This document shows, piece by piece, positions 14,531 to 22,705 of a stretch of DNA of 24,769 bases. A model generated the notes under the pieces. It was given only the letters and a program-made list of their open reading frames with translations, was not told the origin of the DNA and made no database searches. Location of the stretch: positions 1 through 24,769 of the IMG/VR virus record IMGVR_UViG_3300047480_000850; one strand, given 5' to 3'. Origin of the DNA: a virus. The translations under genes and the position numbers were made by a program. The number at the start of each line of letters is the position of its first letter. Position 1 is the first letter of the stretch.

Positions 14531-16249
14531 ATGGCAATTCAAGACGATTTTTCAGTATCAGCTACGGGTGATATTCGATATACTGGCGCTGCTCATGGCG
14601 CATCTGGTTCTGGTTATTACACCGTTATCGCGTTTCACCGTTGGCTTGGTGCCCTTATGGATGATGCTGCTGCTACCGGCAATGATATTTTGGACATTAC
14701 AGACGCGACTGCATCCGAACGATCAACTGATAACATTATCACGCTGATTAACGGATATAACATTGATCAAGTTGCATCAGAACACCTTTACGATGGCTCT
14801 ATTATTCAAGCTGGTGGTGCTACTGTATATGACGGTGTTTTGGTTTTCGCAACACCAGGTATGCATTTGGAGATTCAACAAAACGGGTCAATGGTTGCAA
14901 ACGACTTTTGGAATACAATTCCATTTGGTGCATCCTTAAAAGGTCTTAATTCTGATCCTGCTAACGGTATTTCACACCGGTTTATGTTGCTTGTTCGCAC
15001 TGGTGGTACAGATATTGATTTGCGTAAAATTATCGGTCAAACTCGTGAATCTGGGTTTACATATTCCGAGTTTAAAATCAACGGTACTTCACGTGGTAAC
15101 AACGTTATGGCGCTCACATACGCTGATGACTTGAACGATGAAACAGCCCCCGCTACTGTTGCAACATGGACATCCATTAATAACACGTTCCAAGGTTATA
15201 ACGCAATTGACGTTAATAATGATGGTACAAACGAGTTTTATTACTCCAAGTGGAACCGTGACTCTTTCTCTATTAACCAATTCTACGAACGTATGAAGTG
15301 GTTGACTCGTAGAGGCACAACTGAAACTCTTTATGGTCTTAATGGTGAGGTATTCCGTGGCATTACACACGAAGTAACACTAACAACTCCACGCGCTGGT
15401 ACGTTTAATGCTTTTGAACCAGTTTCTTGGTCAGGCGGCACAGGCCAGATGCTTGCAATTGACTCTACAACTGCCGGTACTAAAATGTGGATTCAGCTTT
15501 TGACTGGGGTTGCTCCATCCGGTGCAGTTACCATTACAGGCACAACATCTGCAGCATCAACTACAAACTCCGGTACACCACTTGAGCGTACTTTGTCCTT
15601 TCCTTTTGTTGGGGTTTCCACTGGTTCTGCGCTGATTGGCTCTTACGGTCTTGCACTTGAATCGACTGACCTTTCTGCGTCTGACAAGGTGTTTGACTTA
15701 ACTAACACTCAGCGTACACCACCTAACTATGTGCAGTTTACAGTGTCTGGTCTTGTTGCATCTGAGGATCGCGTTTTAGTCGGCCCTGCAACGGGCGGTG
15801 GTTTGCTTGATGACGGTCAATTCTTGTTGAATGCTGCTATTACTGCTGGCGCAACTTCGGTTGTTGTTAAGGCTGGTACACAAACGCCAGGTACAGGCAC
15901 AGCGTCTGCAACTGACACACCAACTACTGGTACTATTCGCATCAGGGATGCAAACGGTGTGTATCAACGTGTGACATACACTGGTTACACTGTTGCTGCA
16001 TCTACTATGACTTTTACTGGTTGCTCCGGTGTGCCAACTGCTGCACTGAATCAGCCTGTATTCATTTCGTATATTGACACATTGGCAGCAAGTTCAAGTG
16101 TTATCTATACATCGGTTTATCACTCAAACCGTAACCTGTTTGTGCGGGTTCGCGACGGTGCTGCGAGCCCAATCAAAACGTTTGAATCGCCTGCTACTCT
16201 TGGTAGCTCCGGTGGTTCAGCATCTGCAATTCGTACTTCTGACGCATAA
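14531..16249 (+). CDS. Large virion structural protein, 572 aa
   Basis: Starts at ATG 14531 with AGAAAG upstream. The N-terminal 300 residues form a distinct domain (QDDFSVSATGDIRYTG; YTVIAFHRWLGALMDDAA; LYDGSIIQAGGATVYDGVLVF; FYERMKWLTRRGTTETLYGLNG) that I recognise only as a recurring phage tail/structural type. After that come Ser/Thr/Gly-rich beta modules, including ITAGATSVVVKAGTQTPGTG and a RVTYTGYT strand, as in adhesin stalks. No enzymatic motif is visible. Likely a tail or fibre component; a head decoration role is possible. Base composition and codon use look like its neighbours. Confidence 0.65.
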   Translation: MAIQDDFSVSATGDIRYTGAAHGASGSGYYTVIAFHRWLGALMDDAAATGNDILDITDATASERSTDNIITLINGYNIDQVASEHLYDGSIIQAGGATVYDGVLVFATPGMHLEIQQNGSMVANDFWNTIPFGASLKGLNSDPANGISHRFMLLVRTGGTDIDLRKIIGQTRESGFTYSEFKINGTSRGNNVMALTYADDLNDETAPATVATWTSINNTFQGYNAIDVNNDGTNEFYYSKWNRDSFSINQFYERMKWLTRRGTTETLYGLNGEVFRGITHEVTLTTPRAGTFNAFEPVSWSGGTGQMLAIDSTTAGTKMWIQLLTGVAPSGAVTITGTTSAASTTNSGTPLERTLSFPFVGVSTGSALIGSYGLALESTDLSASDKVFDLTNTQRTPPNYVQFTVSGLVASEDRVLVGPATGGGLLDDGQFLLNAAITAGATSVVVKAGTQTPGTGTASATDTPTTGTIRIRDANGVYQRVTYTGYTVAASTMTFTGCSGVPTAALNQPVFISYIDTLAASSSVIYTSVYHSNRNLFVRVRDGAASPIKTFESPATLGSSGGSASAIRTSDA

Positions 16250-16261
16250 TAAAGGAAATAA

Positions 16262-16474
16262 ATGCTAGAAACAGTTCAAACTGATTTATTGGTTACAGGG
16301 TTGAACACCCTGTATTGGAAGGGAGTAAAACTTGAAAATATTACTTCCTTCAATATTTTTTCTCACCGAGGAAAATCAACATGTATTATCACGGTATCTT
16401 GTGATTTTCCAGATAGTATTTTTCAAGAAATTAATAGTGTAGCTGGTATTGTTATTCGTAAGGGGCGCAAATAA
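16262..16474 (+). CDS. Hypothetical small protein, 70 aa
   Basis: Starts at ATG 16262 behind a good AAAGGA site and ends directly at the next start codon (stop 16472-16474, ATG 16475). Predicted mostly beta (TDLLVTGLNTLYWKGVKLENI, then STCIITVSCDF), with a small basic tail. No family recognised. Packed between a structural protein and another small gene, so a minor virion component or assembly factor is plausible. Confidence 0.6.
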   Translation: MLETVQTDLLVTGLNTLYWKGVKLENITSFNIFSHRGKSTCIITVSCDFPDSIFQEINSVAGIVIRKGRK

Positions 16475-16705
16475 ATGAGTAGTGAATTTTTGGTAATTGC
16501 ACCATCTGACTGGATTTTGATTGACTGGGAAAAAATTACATCCCTGGAACCTGAAATGTATGCTCACTCAGTAAAGTATTTTATTGAGTCAAATCAATTG
16601 TACTACATTGAAGAGTTCTTGCGGAAATGGGAAATGTTTCCTGTTGACAAAACCATTACTGCGGCTAAACTTATTGAAGAAACTTTTTTAATTAAAGTTG
16701 GCTAA
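16475..16705 (+). CDS. Hypothetical small protein, 76 aa
   Basis: ATG 16475 abuts the stop of the preceding gene, with AAGGGG in that gene's last codons as ribosome-binding site. Acidic, Trp- and Tyr-rich, largely helical (SVKYFIESNQLYYIEEFLRKWEMF). No family recognised, no membrane segment. The shared operon with the 70-residue gene suggests they are used together. A terminator follows. Confidence 0.6.
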   Translation: MSSEFLVIAPSDWILIDWEKITSLEPEMYAHSVKYFIESNQLYYIEEFLRKWEMFPVDKTITAAKLIEETFLIKVG

Positions 16706-16728
16706 TTAAATACAAGATATAAGTCTTG

Positions 16729-16761
16729 AGCCACCTTAGCTAAGGCTTTGGTGGCTTTTTT
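16729..16761 (+). terminator. Intrinsic terminator before the large adhesin-like gene
   Basis: AGCCACC (16729-16735) pairs with GGTGGCT (16750-16756), followed by a run of six T (16756-16761). The loop contains a further palindrome (CTTAGCTAAG). It ends 13 bases before ATG 16775, so the next gene probably has its own promoter or depends on readthrough. Confidence 0.75.
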
Positions 16762-16774
16762 ATTAGGAAGAATA

Positions 16775-19615
16775 ATGACAGCATATACAATGACAGGTTC
16801 TGGAACACTTCGTGATATCGGAAACGCTTCGATATTTGGAGTAACGACTGCTAGAACTGGTGGTGATACTTTTGCGTTGAACGGTCAGACATTAACTATC
16901 GATCAAGATATTCGATATGGGTTATCTGGCGCAACAACATTTACACTAGGATCAATTACAGTTTCTCCAACAACTGGAGGTAACTTAATTATTGATGCCA
17001 CAAAGGTGTGGTTAATTCCATTTACAACTGGTTCTGGTACTATGACTGCCGGTACAGCTATCACATTGTCAGGTGTCACATGCAACACTATTGGTATTTG
17101 GTCTGCTGTTAATACCGCTCCTGTTTTGACTGGTGTTGCCACTGGGTTTATTAAAGTCACAAACGCATCTGCGCAACCTCCATCATCAGGCACATTTACT
17201 CAAGCTGGATACACATTCACGATATCAGGCGCACCTGTTCGTGGGTTTATTGAAGTTAATGGTGACGAATCATCCACAATTACTGCAAACAGATTGGGTA
17301 AAGTTCAATTCAAGGGTGCATGGTATGCAGTTGGTACAACATCTGGTTCAAACGCGACAACATACCAACTACCCACAAATGGCTCTGTGCAGTATTATCC
17401 AGCCGTTTATGTAGATTCCGATGCTGCAACAATCACAGGCGCTACTCGTTCTGCTGGTAGCGTTACTTATCAAGTCGCATCTCATAGTTTTGTGGTTGGG
17501 GATGAAGTAACAGTAACTGGCGCTTCACCTGCTGGTTATAACGTTATAGACGCGATTATTACTGCTGTGACTAACACATCCTACACAATTACATTAGCAG
17601 ACCCAGGTGCATGGGTTTCTGGCGGTTCTGCTGTGGTTCCTGAAGTGTATACATGTGCTGGTTCGCTTGTTGCTGCTGCATCTACACCAACTGATGCTGT
17701 TCGTGGTAAAGTATTCTGGGCCACAACTGCTGGTGTTTTACGTTTTGGTTCTGATGGCACAAACGCTGTTGGTTATGTTCCACCTGCTGGTCGTAGAATT
17801 CGTTTACCAAACATTATTACTGCAAATAACACAACTGCTGCACGTGCAACAAACGTATTACCAAATGCGACATTAGCAACACGTTATGACTTTACTACAA
17901 CTGGTGGTGGCGTGGTTGATATTCAAAAGGCTTCTCTCGCGTGGTACCCTTCCTTTGCGCAAGCATACTCTGTGGTGATGAAACACAGTGGTATTTGCAC
18001 TCAGTTGATTATGTCCGAAATTGCACAGCCTATGACTGTATGCCGTGTTGGTGTTGGTCAAGAAGCAGCAAACGCCCAATTCGGGTTGTCAATAAGTCTG
18101 TGTTTTGCTGGTGGTAATTTTGAAGGTAGTGTTTTTACTTCAGCTTCACTTGCTACAGCGGGTCGTTACATATTTTCTGGAACTGATATTGCTGGGTTTA
18201 CCTTTAACAAGTGCAAAGACTTTGCACTTGTTATTCGTGCCAACGCTACAACAGGATCAGCAACACTCACACGCGCACAGAACTGCAACTTTAATAATCA
18301 AACAATTGGCTTGGGCCAGGTTCTTTTAACAACATGCACCAATGTTAATTATTACAATACAGTATATTACGACGCAATTACTACTACAGGTACAACCAAT
18401 CCTATGTCTATTTGGTTGTGTTCCGCAAACACAATTAATTGTGTATTTGATGGTTTGACTTTTGGTGGTTTGACTAACGTTCACCCATACACTGCAATAC
18501 TTACAATTAACGCTGCAGGTTGCGCAAACTTGAAATTGCGTAGAATTGGGACATCACCATCTGCACAATTGTCACTTGGTGCAACTAACCCAACAGGTAC
18601 TGTGTGTGCAATTGCAACTGGTGCGGCTGCTCAAGATATTAAATTACAACGTATCTTTACATCACTGACGCGAACTAACTTATACTCTGGTGATAACTCA
18701 TCTACACGAATTACCGTTGATAACTGTATGGGTGATTATGCAGACGTACCAGTTAATAACATGTTGAACGTGCTTTGTAGAGGTGTTGGTGCAACCCCAA
18801 CATATGCTGCACAGACTGCGGTATATGGTACTCATTGGTTTGATCATTTTATCTCTGCAACAGTTGGTCGTATTGCTATTTTAATGAATGAGCCTACGGT
18901 TTTGACTGCAGCACAAGTGTCACTAACTGGTGGTGCTGCGTTTACTGCGGCTGGTGGATTGTATATGCCTGTAATTGGTCAAACTGCAACGTTTGAAATG
19001 CCATATTACACATTAGGACATACTCAGTTTACTAACAGTGCTGCAATTATGGCGGGTGGTACGGCAACAAACTATAACTACAACTTTTCCGTTGACTTGA
19101 ACAATGGTGCTGGTTGGAGTACAATGACAACTGCAAACTATACAGCTACGACTTTAGCCACAGCTTTAAACGCGCTAGGTGCAATTAATCCAGCACTTGG
19201 AGTTAAGTTGCGTTTGAAAATCACCACAACTGTGACAAACACAACTGCAATCACTTCTTTGTATTTGATTACCACAACAACCGCTGCTGCACAAGCCAAC
19301 TATTACCCACTCGAAACAGTGAATATTGTGATTGACGCTAAAGATGCTGCAACTTCTGCGCCTATTCAAGACGCTAGAGTTTACTTAGTTGCGGGTGCGG
19401 GTGGGTTTTTACCAGAAGGTACAGTTATTTTAAATAACCTTACAAATGCATCTGGAATCGTTTCGACATCAATTGAGTTATCTGGTGCATCACAGCCTGT
19501 AATTGGTCGGGTTCGTAAAATGACAGATTCGCCAAGATATAGAAACTCTCCATTATCAGGTACTATCACCTCTGCAGGATTGGAAATAACATCATTTTTA
19601 GTGAGTGACGAATAA
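16775..19615 (+). CDS. Large fibre/adhesin-like virion protein, 946 aa
   Basis: The start is ATG 16775 (MTAYTMTGSG), with AGGAAG at 16765-16770; an in-frame GTG upstream lies in the terminator. The N-terminal 80 residues (GTLRDIGNASIFGVTTARTGGDTF; LTIDQDIRYGL) are a recurring phage structural domain. Residues 224-288 are a small Ig-like module (GSVTYQVASHSFVVGDEVTVTGA) related to one in the 565-residue Kelch-like protein. A long Thr/Asn/Gly-rich middle looks like beta-solenoid. The last 100 residues (VNIVIDAKDAATSAPIQDARVYLV...NASGIVST) resemble a carboxypeptidase-regulatory-like Ig domain, often found in surface-binding phage proteins. Probable receptor-contact fibre. A perfect 29-bp palindrome lies in its coding sequence. 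Confidence 0.7.
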   Translation: MTAYTMTGSGTLRDIGNASIFGVTTARTGGDTFALNGQTLTIDQDIRYGLSGATTFTLGSITVSPTTGGNLIIDATKVWLIPFTTGSGTMTAGTAITLSGVTCNTIGIWSAVNTAPVLTGVATGFIKVTNASAQPPSSGTFTQAGYTFTISGAPVRGFIEVNGDESSTITANRLGKVQFKGAWYAVGTTSGSNATTYQLPTNGSVQYYPAVYVDSDAATITGATRSAGSVTYQVASHSFVVGDEVTVTGASPAGYNVIDAIITAVTNTSYTITLADPGAWVSGGSAVVPEVYTCAGSLVAAASTPTDAVRGKVFWATTAGVLRFGSDGTNAVGYVPPAGRRIRLPNIITANNTTAARATNVLPNATLATRYDFTTTGGGVVDIQKASLAWYPSFAQAYSVVMKHSGICTQLIMSEIAQPMTVCRVGVGQEAANAQFGLSISLCFAGGNFEGSVFTSASLATAGRYIFSGTDIAGFTFNKCKDFALVIRANATTGSATLTRAQNCNFNNQTIGLGQVLLTTCTNVNYYNTVYYDAITTTGTTNPMSIWLCSANTINCVFDGLTFGGLTNVHPYTAILTINAAGCANLKLRRIGTSPSAQLSLGATNPTGTVCAIATGAAAQDIKLQRIFTSLTRTNLYSGDNSSTRITVDNCMGDYADVPVNNMLNVLCRGVGATPTYAAQTAVYGTHWFDHFISATVGRIAILMNEPTVLTAAQVSLTGGAAFTAAGGLYMPVIGQTATFEMPYYTLGHTQFTNSAAIMAGGTATNYNYNFSVDLNNGAGWSTMTTANYTATTLATALNALGAINPALGVKLRLKITTTVTNTTAITSLYLITTTTAAAQANYYPLETVNIVIDAKDAATSAPIQDARVYLVAGAGGFLPEGTVILNNLTNASGIVSTSIELSGASQPVIGRVRKMTDSPRYRNSPLSGTITSAGLEITSFLVSDE
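18205..18233. repeat. Perfect 29-bp palindrome inside the adhesin-like gene
   Basis: Fourteen bases (18205-18218, starting TAACAAGTGC) are followed by one central A (18219) and their exact reverse complement (18220-18233). It codes for part of FNKCKDFALVI in the 946-residue protein. Transcribed RNA would form a stem of about 13 bp with a 3-nt loop. Confidence 0.85.
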
Positions 19616-19616
19616 T

Positions 19617-19826
19617 ATGGATACTTTACAAGGTGAATTAAATAGAAGAAATACAGAAACAATGGCACAGAAACTTGAAGAGATGAATCAAAGGATTTAT
19701 GCGCAAAACGCTAAAATCGATTCCCTTCAAAATACTGTACACACATTTACAGCAAAAATACAGGCACTCGAAACTCAATTGAATTTTATGAGAGCTAAAT
19801 TAGCTGGCTCTGGCCCATCAGCTTAA
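19617..19826 (+). CDS. Small coiled-coil protein, 69 aa
   Basis: ATG 19617 comes one base after the preceding stop. Nearly the whole protein is one coiled coil (KLEEMNQRIYAQNAKIDSLQNTV, TAKIQALETQL), with hydrophobic residues at heptad positions and a short Gly/Ser-rich tail. No family recognised. Such short coiled coils act as trimerisation or chaperone modules for fibres, a role that fits its position directly after the adhesin-like gene, but this is inferred. GTG 19605 is an alternative start. Confidence 0.6.
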   Translation: MDTLQGELNRRNTETMAQKLEEMNQRIYAQNAKIDSLQNTVHTFTAKIQALETQLNFMRAKLAGSGPSA

Positions 19827-19832
19827 TACATT

Positions 19833-20333
19833 ATGTCAATTACAATTAATTTCAACACCAAAGTCATATCGATTCCAAAAACGTTTATGACTCAAAAAAC
19901 TCCAATTCTGTTTGAGTTGGATGTTAATGCTTTACGTTTGGCGTTAAAAGAGATTGAAGAGTCGGGTGCGGGTATAGTTTACCCAGATACTCACCGACAT
20001 AATACAGAAATTACGTTATCGGGTGTGACGTATGCACGATCTGTTGAAATTATTAACGGATACACAATTACGTTTGAAGATGGTCAGTATGTTGTTTCTT
20101 GTGTTGGTGCAAACCATAATATCGCAGACGTAAAAAATCTAAATCAAGTTTCTATTGTGGTTGGCAACTCAGCGGGTCTAGTTGTTACAACTGGTGGCGG
20201 TGGAGCAACAGCAAATGAAATTCGTGATGCAGTTTGGTCTGCTCCTGTATCAACAATGAATGACTCAACCACTATCGGTGGTTGGTTCAAAACAAATCTA
20301 TTAACAGTTTCTAAATTTCTAGGATTAAAATGA
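19833..20333 (+). CDS. Virion-associated protein, 166 aa
   Basis: Starts at ATG 19833 and overlaps the next start at its end (ATG 20330 within the stop). A beta-rich N-terminal domain (ITINFNTKVISIPKTF; VYPDTHRHNTEITLSGVTYARSVEIINGYTITFEDGQYVVSCVGANHN) leads to IADVKNLNQVSIVVGNSAGL. A GGGGATANEIRDAVWSAP linker follows, and a short amphipathic end. I recognise the pattern from many phage tail/fibre operons, but no precise function is assigned. The NEIRDAVW segment is commonly an attachment or linker element in such proteins. Confidence 0.6.
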   Translation: MSITINFNTKVISIPKTFMTQKTPILFELDVNALRLALKEIEESGAGIVYPDTHRHNTEITLSGVTYARSVEIINGYTITFEDGQYVVSCVGANHNIADVKNLNQVSIVVGNSAGLVVTTGGGGATANEIRDAVWSAPVSTMNDSTTIGGWFKTNLLTVSKFLGLK

Positions 20334-21196
20334 CACAAATTAAAACAGTAACCGAAGCATACTTGGCAATGTACCAAGTTATTACCGAAGAACTTCACCC
20401 AGATATTAAGACGATTCTTGATTCTGAAAGTCTTCCTACGCATCATATTTTTAAGGCAGTGTCAAAGAAAATAAGTGATCTTGGTAAGCAAGGTATTGAT
20501 AGTGGTATTGAAGATGGAAAGCCTAAAAAAGGGTCTTCACGTGCTGTATATTTCCCCAAGGATCATAAAGAAATTACAGTCGATGGTACCAAGACCAAAA
20601 CCCCAACTGCAATTAAAATTGCTTTTGAAGGTCAACTCGACAAACACCATGGCGAAGATACTCTGTTAGGTCAAGACCAAAACAGTCTTGAATCTGATCA
20701 CCATATCAATCGCTCTTATGGTGTTTTAGGGTGGGATCATGAAGGGCATTACAAGACCAATCACCATGGAGTTTTGGCTCCAGTTTTTGAGTCACATTCT
20801 GAAGGCCATCATCTTGAAATGGGTCGTGTTGAAAAATACAATGCAAAAGATTTGGCAAACCACACGAAGAATGAAGATTTTCCGAAGGGTCTGACGCATC
20901 ATCAAATTATAGATTCTATGGAGCATGAGCATAGGTCGGCACATGGTCAACATTCTTATGAACCAAAAGATCATGACAAAATTGTTGAGCATCCATATGT
21001 CAGTAATATGATCAGTATGATGCATGATTCTGGTATGCACCCAGGCGATCTTGCTCCACGTAATATGGGTATATATGTACATCCAGTAACTGGTCATCGT
21101 CATCCAGTTATTATTGATTATGGGTTTTCAAATGATATTGCTAAGAAGTATCGTAAAGCTCGTCATAACATGGCTTTTGGTAAGAATAACTGGTAA
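20330..21196 (+). CDS. His-rich protein-kinase-like protein
   Basis: 288 residues with the main protein-kinase signatures in order: a Gly-loop-like GSSRAVYF (68-75), a VAIK-type strand TAIKIAF with Lys96, a catalytic-loop HPGDLAPRNMG (Asp240, Asn245), and IIDYGFS, a DFG-like metal site with Asp263. The spacing is compatible with a compact kinase or aminoglycoside-phosphotransferase fold. About 10 percent of residues are His, many in pairs, unusual for a kinase and perhaps metal-binding. The C-terminus is basic. It lies between virion genes and overlaps the PAAR gene start (TAATG), so it may be packaged or injected, or modify a virion partner; a pseudokinase scaffold is the main alternative. 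ATG 20330 has AGGATT upstream. Confidence 0.65.
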   Translation: MTQIKTVTEAYLAMYQVITEELHPDIKTILDSESLPTHHIFKAVSKKISDLGKQGIDSGIEDGKPKKGSSRAVYFPKDHKEITVDGTKTKTPTAIKIAFEGQLDKHHGEDTLLGQDQNSLESDHHINRSYGVLGWDHEGHYKTNHHGVLAPVFESHSEGHHLEMGRVEKYNAKDLANHTKNEDFPKGLTHHQIIDSMEHEHRSAHGQHSYEPKDHDKIVEHPYVSNMISMMHDSGMHPGDLAPRNMGIYVHPVTGHRHPVIIDYGFSNDIAKKYRKARHNMAFGKNNW

Positions 21197-21480
21197 TGAG
21201 TGCAGTAGCATTACTTACATCGATATGCACAGGTCACGGTGGGTTTCCACCTAGACAGGCTGTTTCTGCGTCACTTAATACCTTCATTGAAGGTGTAGGT
21301 GTACAGGTCGTAGGAGACGCTTGGGCAGAGCATAGTGATGGTAAATCAAGTCACGCATCAATACTGGCTACAGGATCACCCAAAACCTTTCTGGGCGGTC
21401 TTCCAATAGGTCGTGTAGGTGATGCTATAGCATGTGGTAGTTTAGTCGCTACAGGCGCTTTGAGGACAGAAATAGGATGA
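21196..21480 (+). CDS. PAAR-domain tail-spike tip protein (gp5.4-like)
   Basis: 94 residues: a single PAAR repeat protein rich in Gly and short beta turns (STGHG-like CTGHGGFPPR near 12, VQVVGDAWAEHSDGKSSHASILATGSPKTFLGGLPIGRVGDAIACGS). PAAR proteins form a metal-stabilised cone that sharpens the tip of the tail-spike trimer (gp5.4 in T4) or of type VI secretion spikes. Cys and His residues (C12, H14, H46, H53, C80) could bind the metal. It overlaps the kinase-like gene in TAATG and the next gene in ATGA. The gp5 spike itself is not in this window. Confidence 0.82.
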   Translation: MSAVALLTSICTGHGGFPPRQAVSASLNTFIEGVGVQVVGDAWAEHSDGKSSHASILATGSPKTFLGGLPIGRVGDAIACGSLVATGALRTEIG

Positions 21481-22181
21481 GTAATTTAGTTTTAGAAGCA
21501 ATGCGAAATGGTGGGTTGTATAACCCTATTCGATCTGCAGTCACCGGCACGTTTGGTAGCTTTCAAATACCGAGTGTTTCAGAGCTACAGGTATTGGCTA
21601 CTGGTCAGAGTTTAATTACAGGTCTACCCGTTCCACCTGCACCACAGATTGTTGCTGCTCAAGAGTCTTTAGTAACTGCTTACAATAAAGTCAACGAGTT
21701 TTTAGGTCACACCGATAGAATTTCTGGCGTCGATCTAACAGGCAATACAACACTTGCAACTATTGCAAAAACTGTTGGTGCTGCGCGTAATGTAAATGGC
21801 GAACTAAGTTGCTCAAGTGTTCTCGCTGCTTTTGGTGCGCTCACTAAGGCAGATGAATATATTCAAAAAATTAATGAGTTTATTCAAAAAGTCGAAGAAT
21901 TCAAAGCAAATGTGGCTGGCAGAATTATCGAAACAGTTTTGACTGCAGTTGGGTTAGTCGCTGTACTGGCTGAACAAATTGCTAATGATGTCGGTGCGTT
22001 TGCTGCAGCACAGCTACGGTTAGCAGAAGAGTTTGTTGCTAACTCTATTGCAAGCCTTGTGGAAGATGAATGTATGAGTGCGATTCTCACAAATGTGATG
22101 ACGCAAGAAATGAAAAATGTTGTAAATAAACAAATTGATGAATCAGCAGCGCAACTAAGGAAAGCTAGATATGGATACTAA
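21477..22181 (+). CDS. Putative tail/virion protein, 234 aa
   Basis: Starts at ATG 21477, overlapping the PAAR stop; GAGGA lies 12 bases upstream. After a short N-terminal region with Pro-rich VPPAPQ near 52, the protein is almost wholly helical: long Ala/Val/Glu-rich stretches such as IQKINEFIQKVEEFKANVAGRIIETVLTAVGLVAVLAEQIANDVGAFAAAQ. Part of that (AVGLVAVLAEQIA) is hydrophobic enough to insert in a membrane or pack in a helical bundle. No catalytic motif. Its position right after the spike tip suggests a tail-tube-interior, tape-measure-like or tip-associated role, which is inference. Confidence 0.55.
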   Translation: MSNLVLEAMRNGGLYNPIRSAVTGTFGSFQIPSVSELQVLATGQSLITGLPVPPAPQIVAAQESLVTAYNKVNEFLGHTDRISGVDLTGNTTLATIAKTVGAARNVNGELSCSSVLAAFGALTKADEYIQKINEFIQKVEEFKANVAGRIIETVLTAVGLVAVLAEQIANDVGAFAAAQLRLAEEFVANSIASLVEDECMSAILTNVMTQEMKNVVNKQIDESAAQLRKARYGY

Positions 22182-22500
22182 AGAAGAAGTTTTTGCTAAA
22201 TTAGATCAAATTAAAGAGGCATGGGCGGGTTTGGATCGCAACCCAAGTGCAGAGACTATTGCGAGTAACGATAAATTACGCGATATATGGAAGAAAACTC
22301 TTTCTATGTCACATGATGAGTATCTTGCAAAAGTCAAACGTGGACACACAGCACGTGGAGAAAGTAGTGCAGCAATTGATGCTGTTATGTCACAAAGATA
22401 TGCTGATCCTGATGCCGACGACGCGCATAGAGAAAAAATGAAGAAGGGGCTTAAAGACGGTTCTTTAGCCCCTAAGCAACATGCATACCAAAATCAGTAA
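22171..22500 (+). CDS. Hypothetical protein, 109 aa
   Basis: ATG 22171 overlaps the previous gene by 11 bases, with AAGGAAAG upstream. Charged, helical protein (TKEEVFAKLDQIKEAWAGL; KRGHTARGESSAAIDAVMSQRYADPDADDAHREKMKKGL). No family recognised. Last gene of the plus-strand block; its 3' end contains a hairpin (22445-22473) and overlaps the convergent 55-residue gene by seven bases. Probably a minor virion or assembly protein by position. Confidence 0.55.
   Translation: MDTKEEVFAKLDQIKEAWAGLDRNPSAETIASNDKLRDIWKKTLSMSHDEYLAKVKRGHTARGESSAAIDAVMSQRYADPDADDAHREKMKKGLKDGSLAPKQHAYQNQ
22445..22473 (-). terminator. Possible terminator for the minus-strand block
   Basis: AGGGGC-T-TAAAGA (22445-22457) pairs with TCTTTA-GCCCCT (22462-22473), a 12-bp stem with one bulged base and loop CGGT. 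On the minus strand it is followed a few bases later by a run of six T (plus-strand A run 22433-22438). It lies just past the 55-residue minus-strand gene, inside the end of the plus-strand gene. Confidence 0.45.
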
Positions 22501-22661
22501 TTTGTTTTAGGGCTTTCTGAAGTCATGGATACTTTTTGTCCTGGCTTCAGATTTTGCATCAAGCGAAGATATTCAGTTGTTGCCAAAAGAAAATCATCTT
22601 CGTCGTATTTTTTTGAAATTTTGATTCCACTTTCAAAGTGAATCGTAACTAAAATTTTCAT
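22494..22661 (-). CDS. Hypothetical small protein, 55 aa
   Basis: A short minus-strand frame from ATG 22661-22659 to TGA 22496-22494. The residues run MKILVTIHFESGIKISKKYD, then a Leu-rich helix (DDFLLATTEYLRLMQNLKPG), then QKVSMTSESPKTNY. An AAAAGGTG ribosome-binding site lies eight bases upstream, which strongly favours coding. It sits between the large-terminase gene and the convergent virion block, 44 bases after the terminase stop, and so probably shares its transcript. Function unknown. Confidence 0.6.
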   Translation of the reverse strand: MKILVTIHFESGIKISKKYDEDDFLLATTEYLRLMQNLKPGQKVSMTSESPKTNY

Positions 22662-22705
22662 ATTGAAACACCTTTTAATTTTCGATGTTTCTATTATAGC
22701 ACAGA

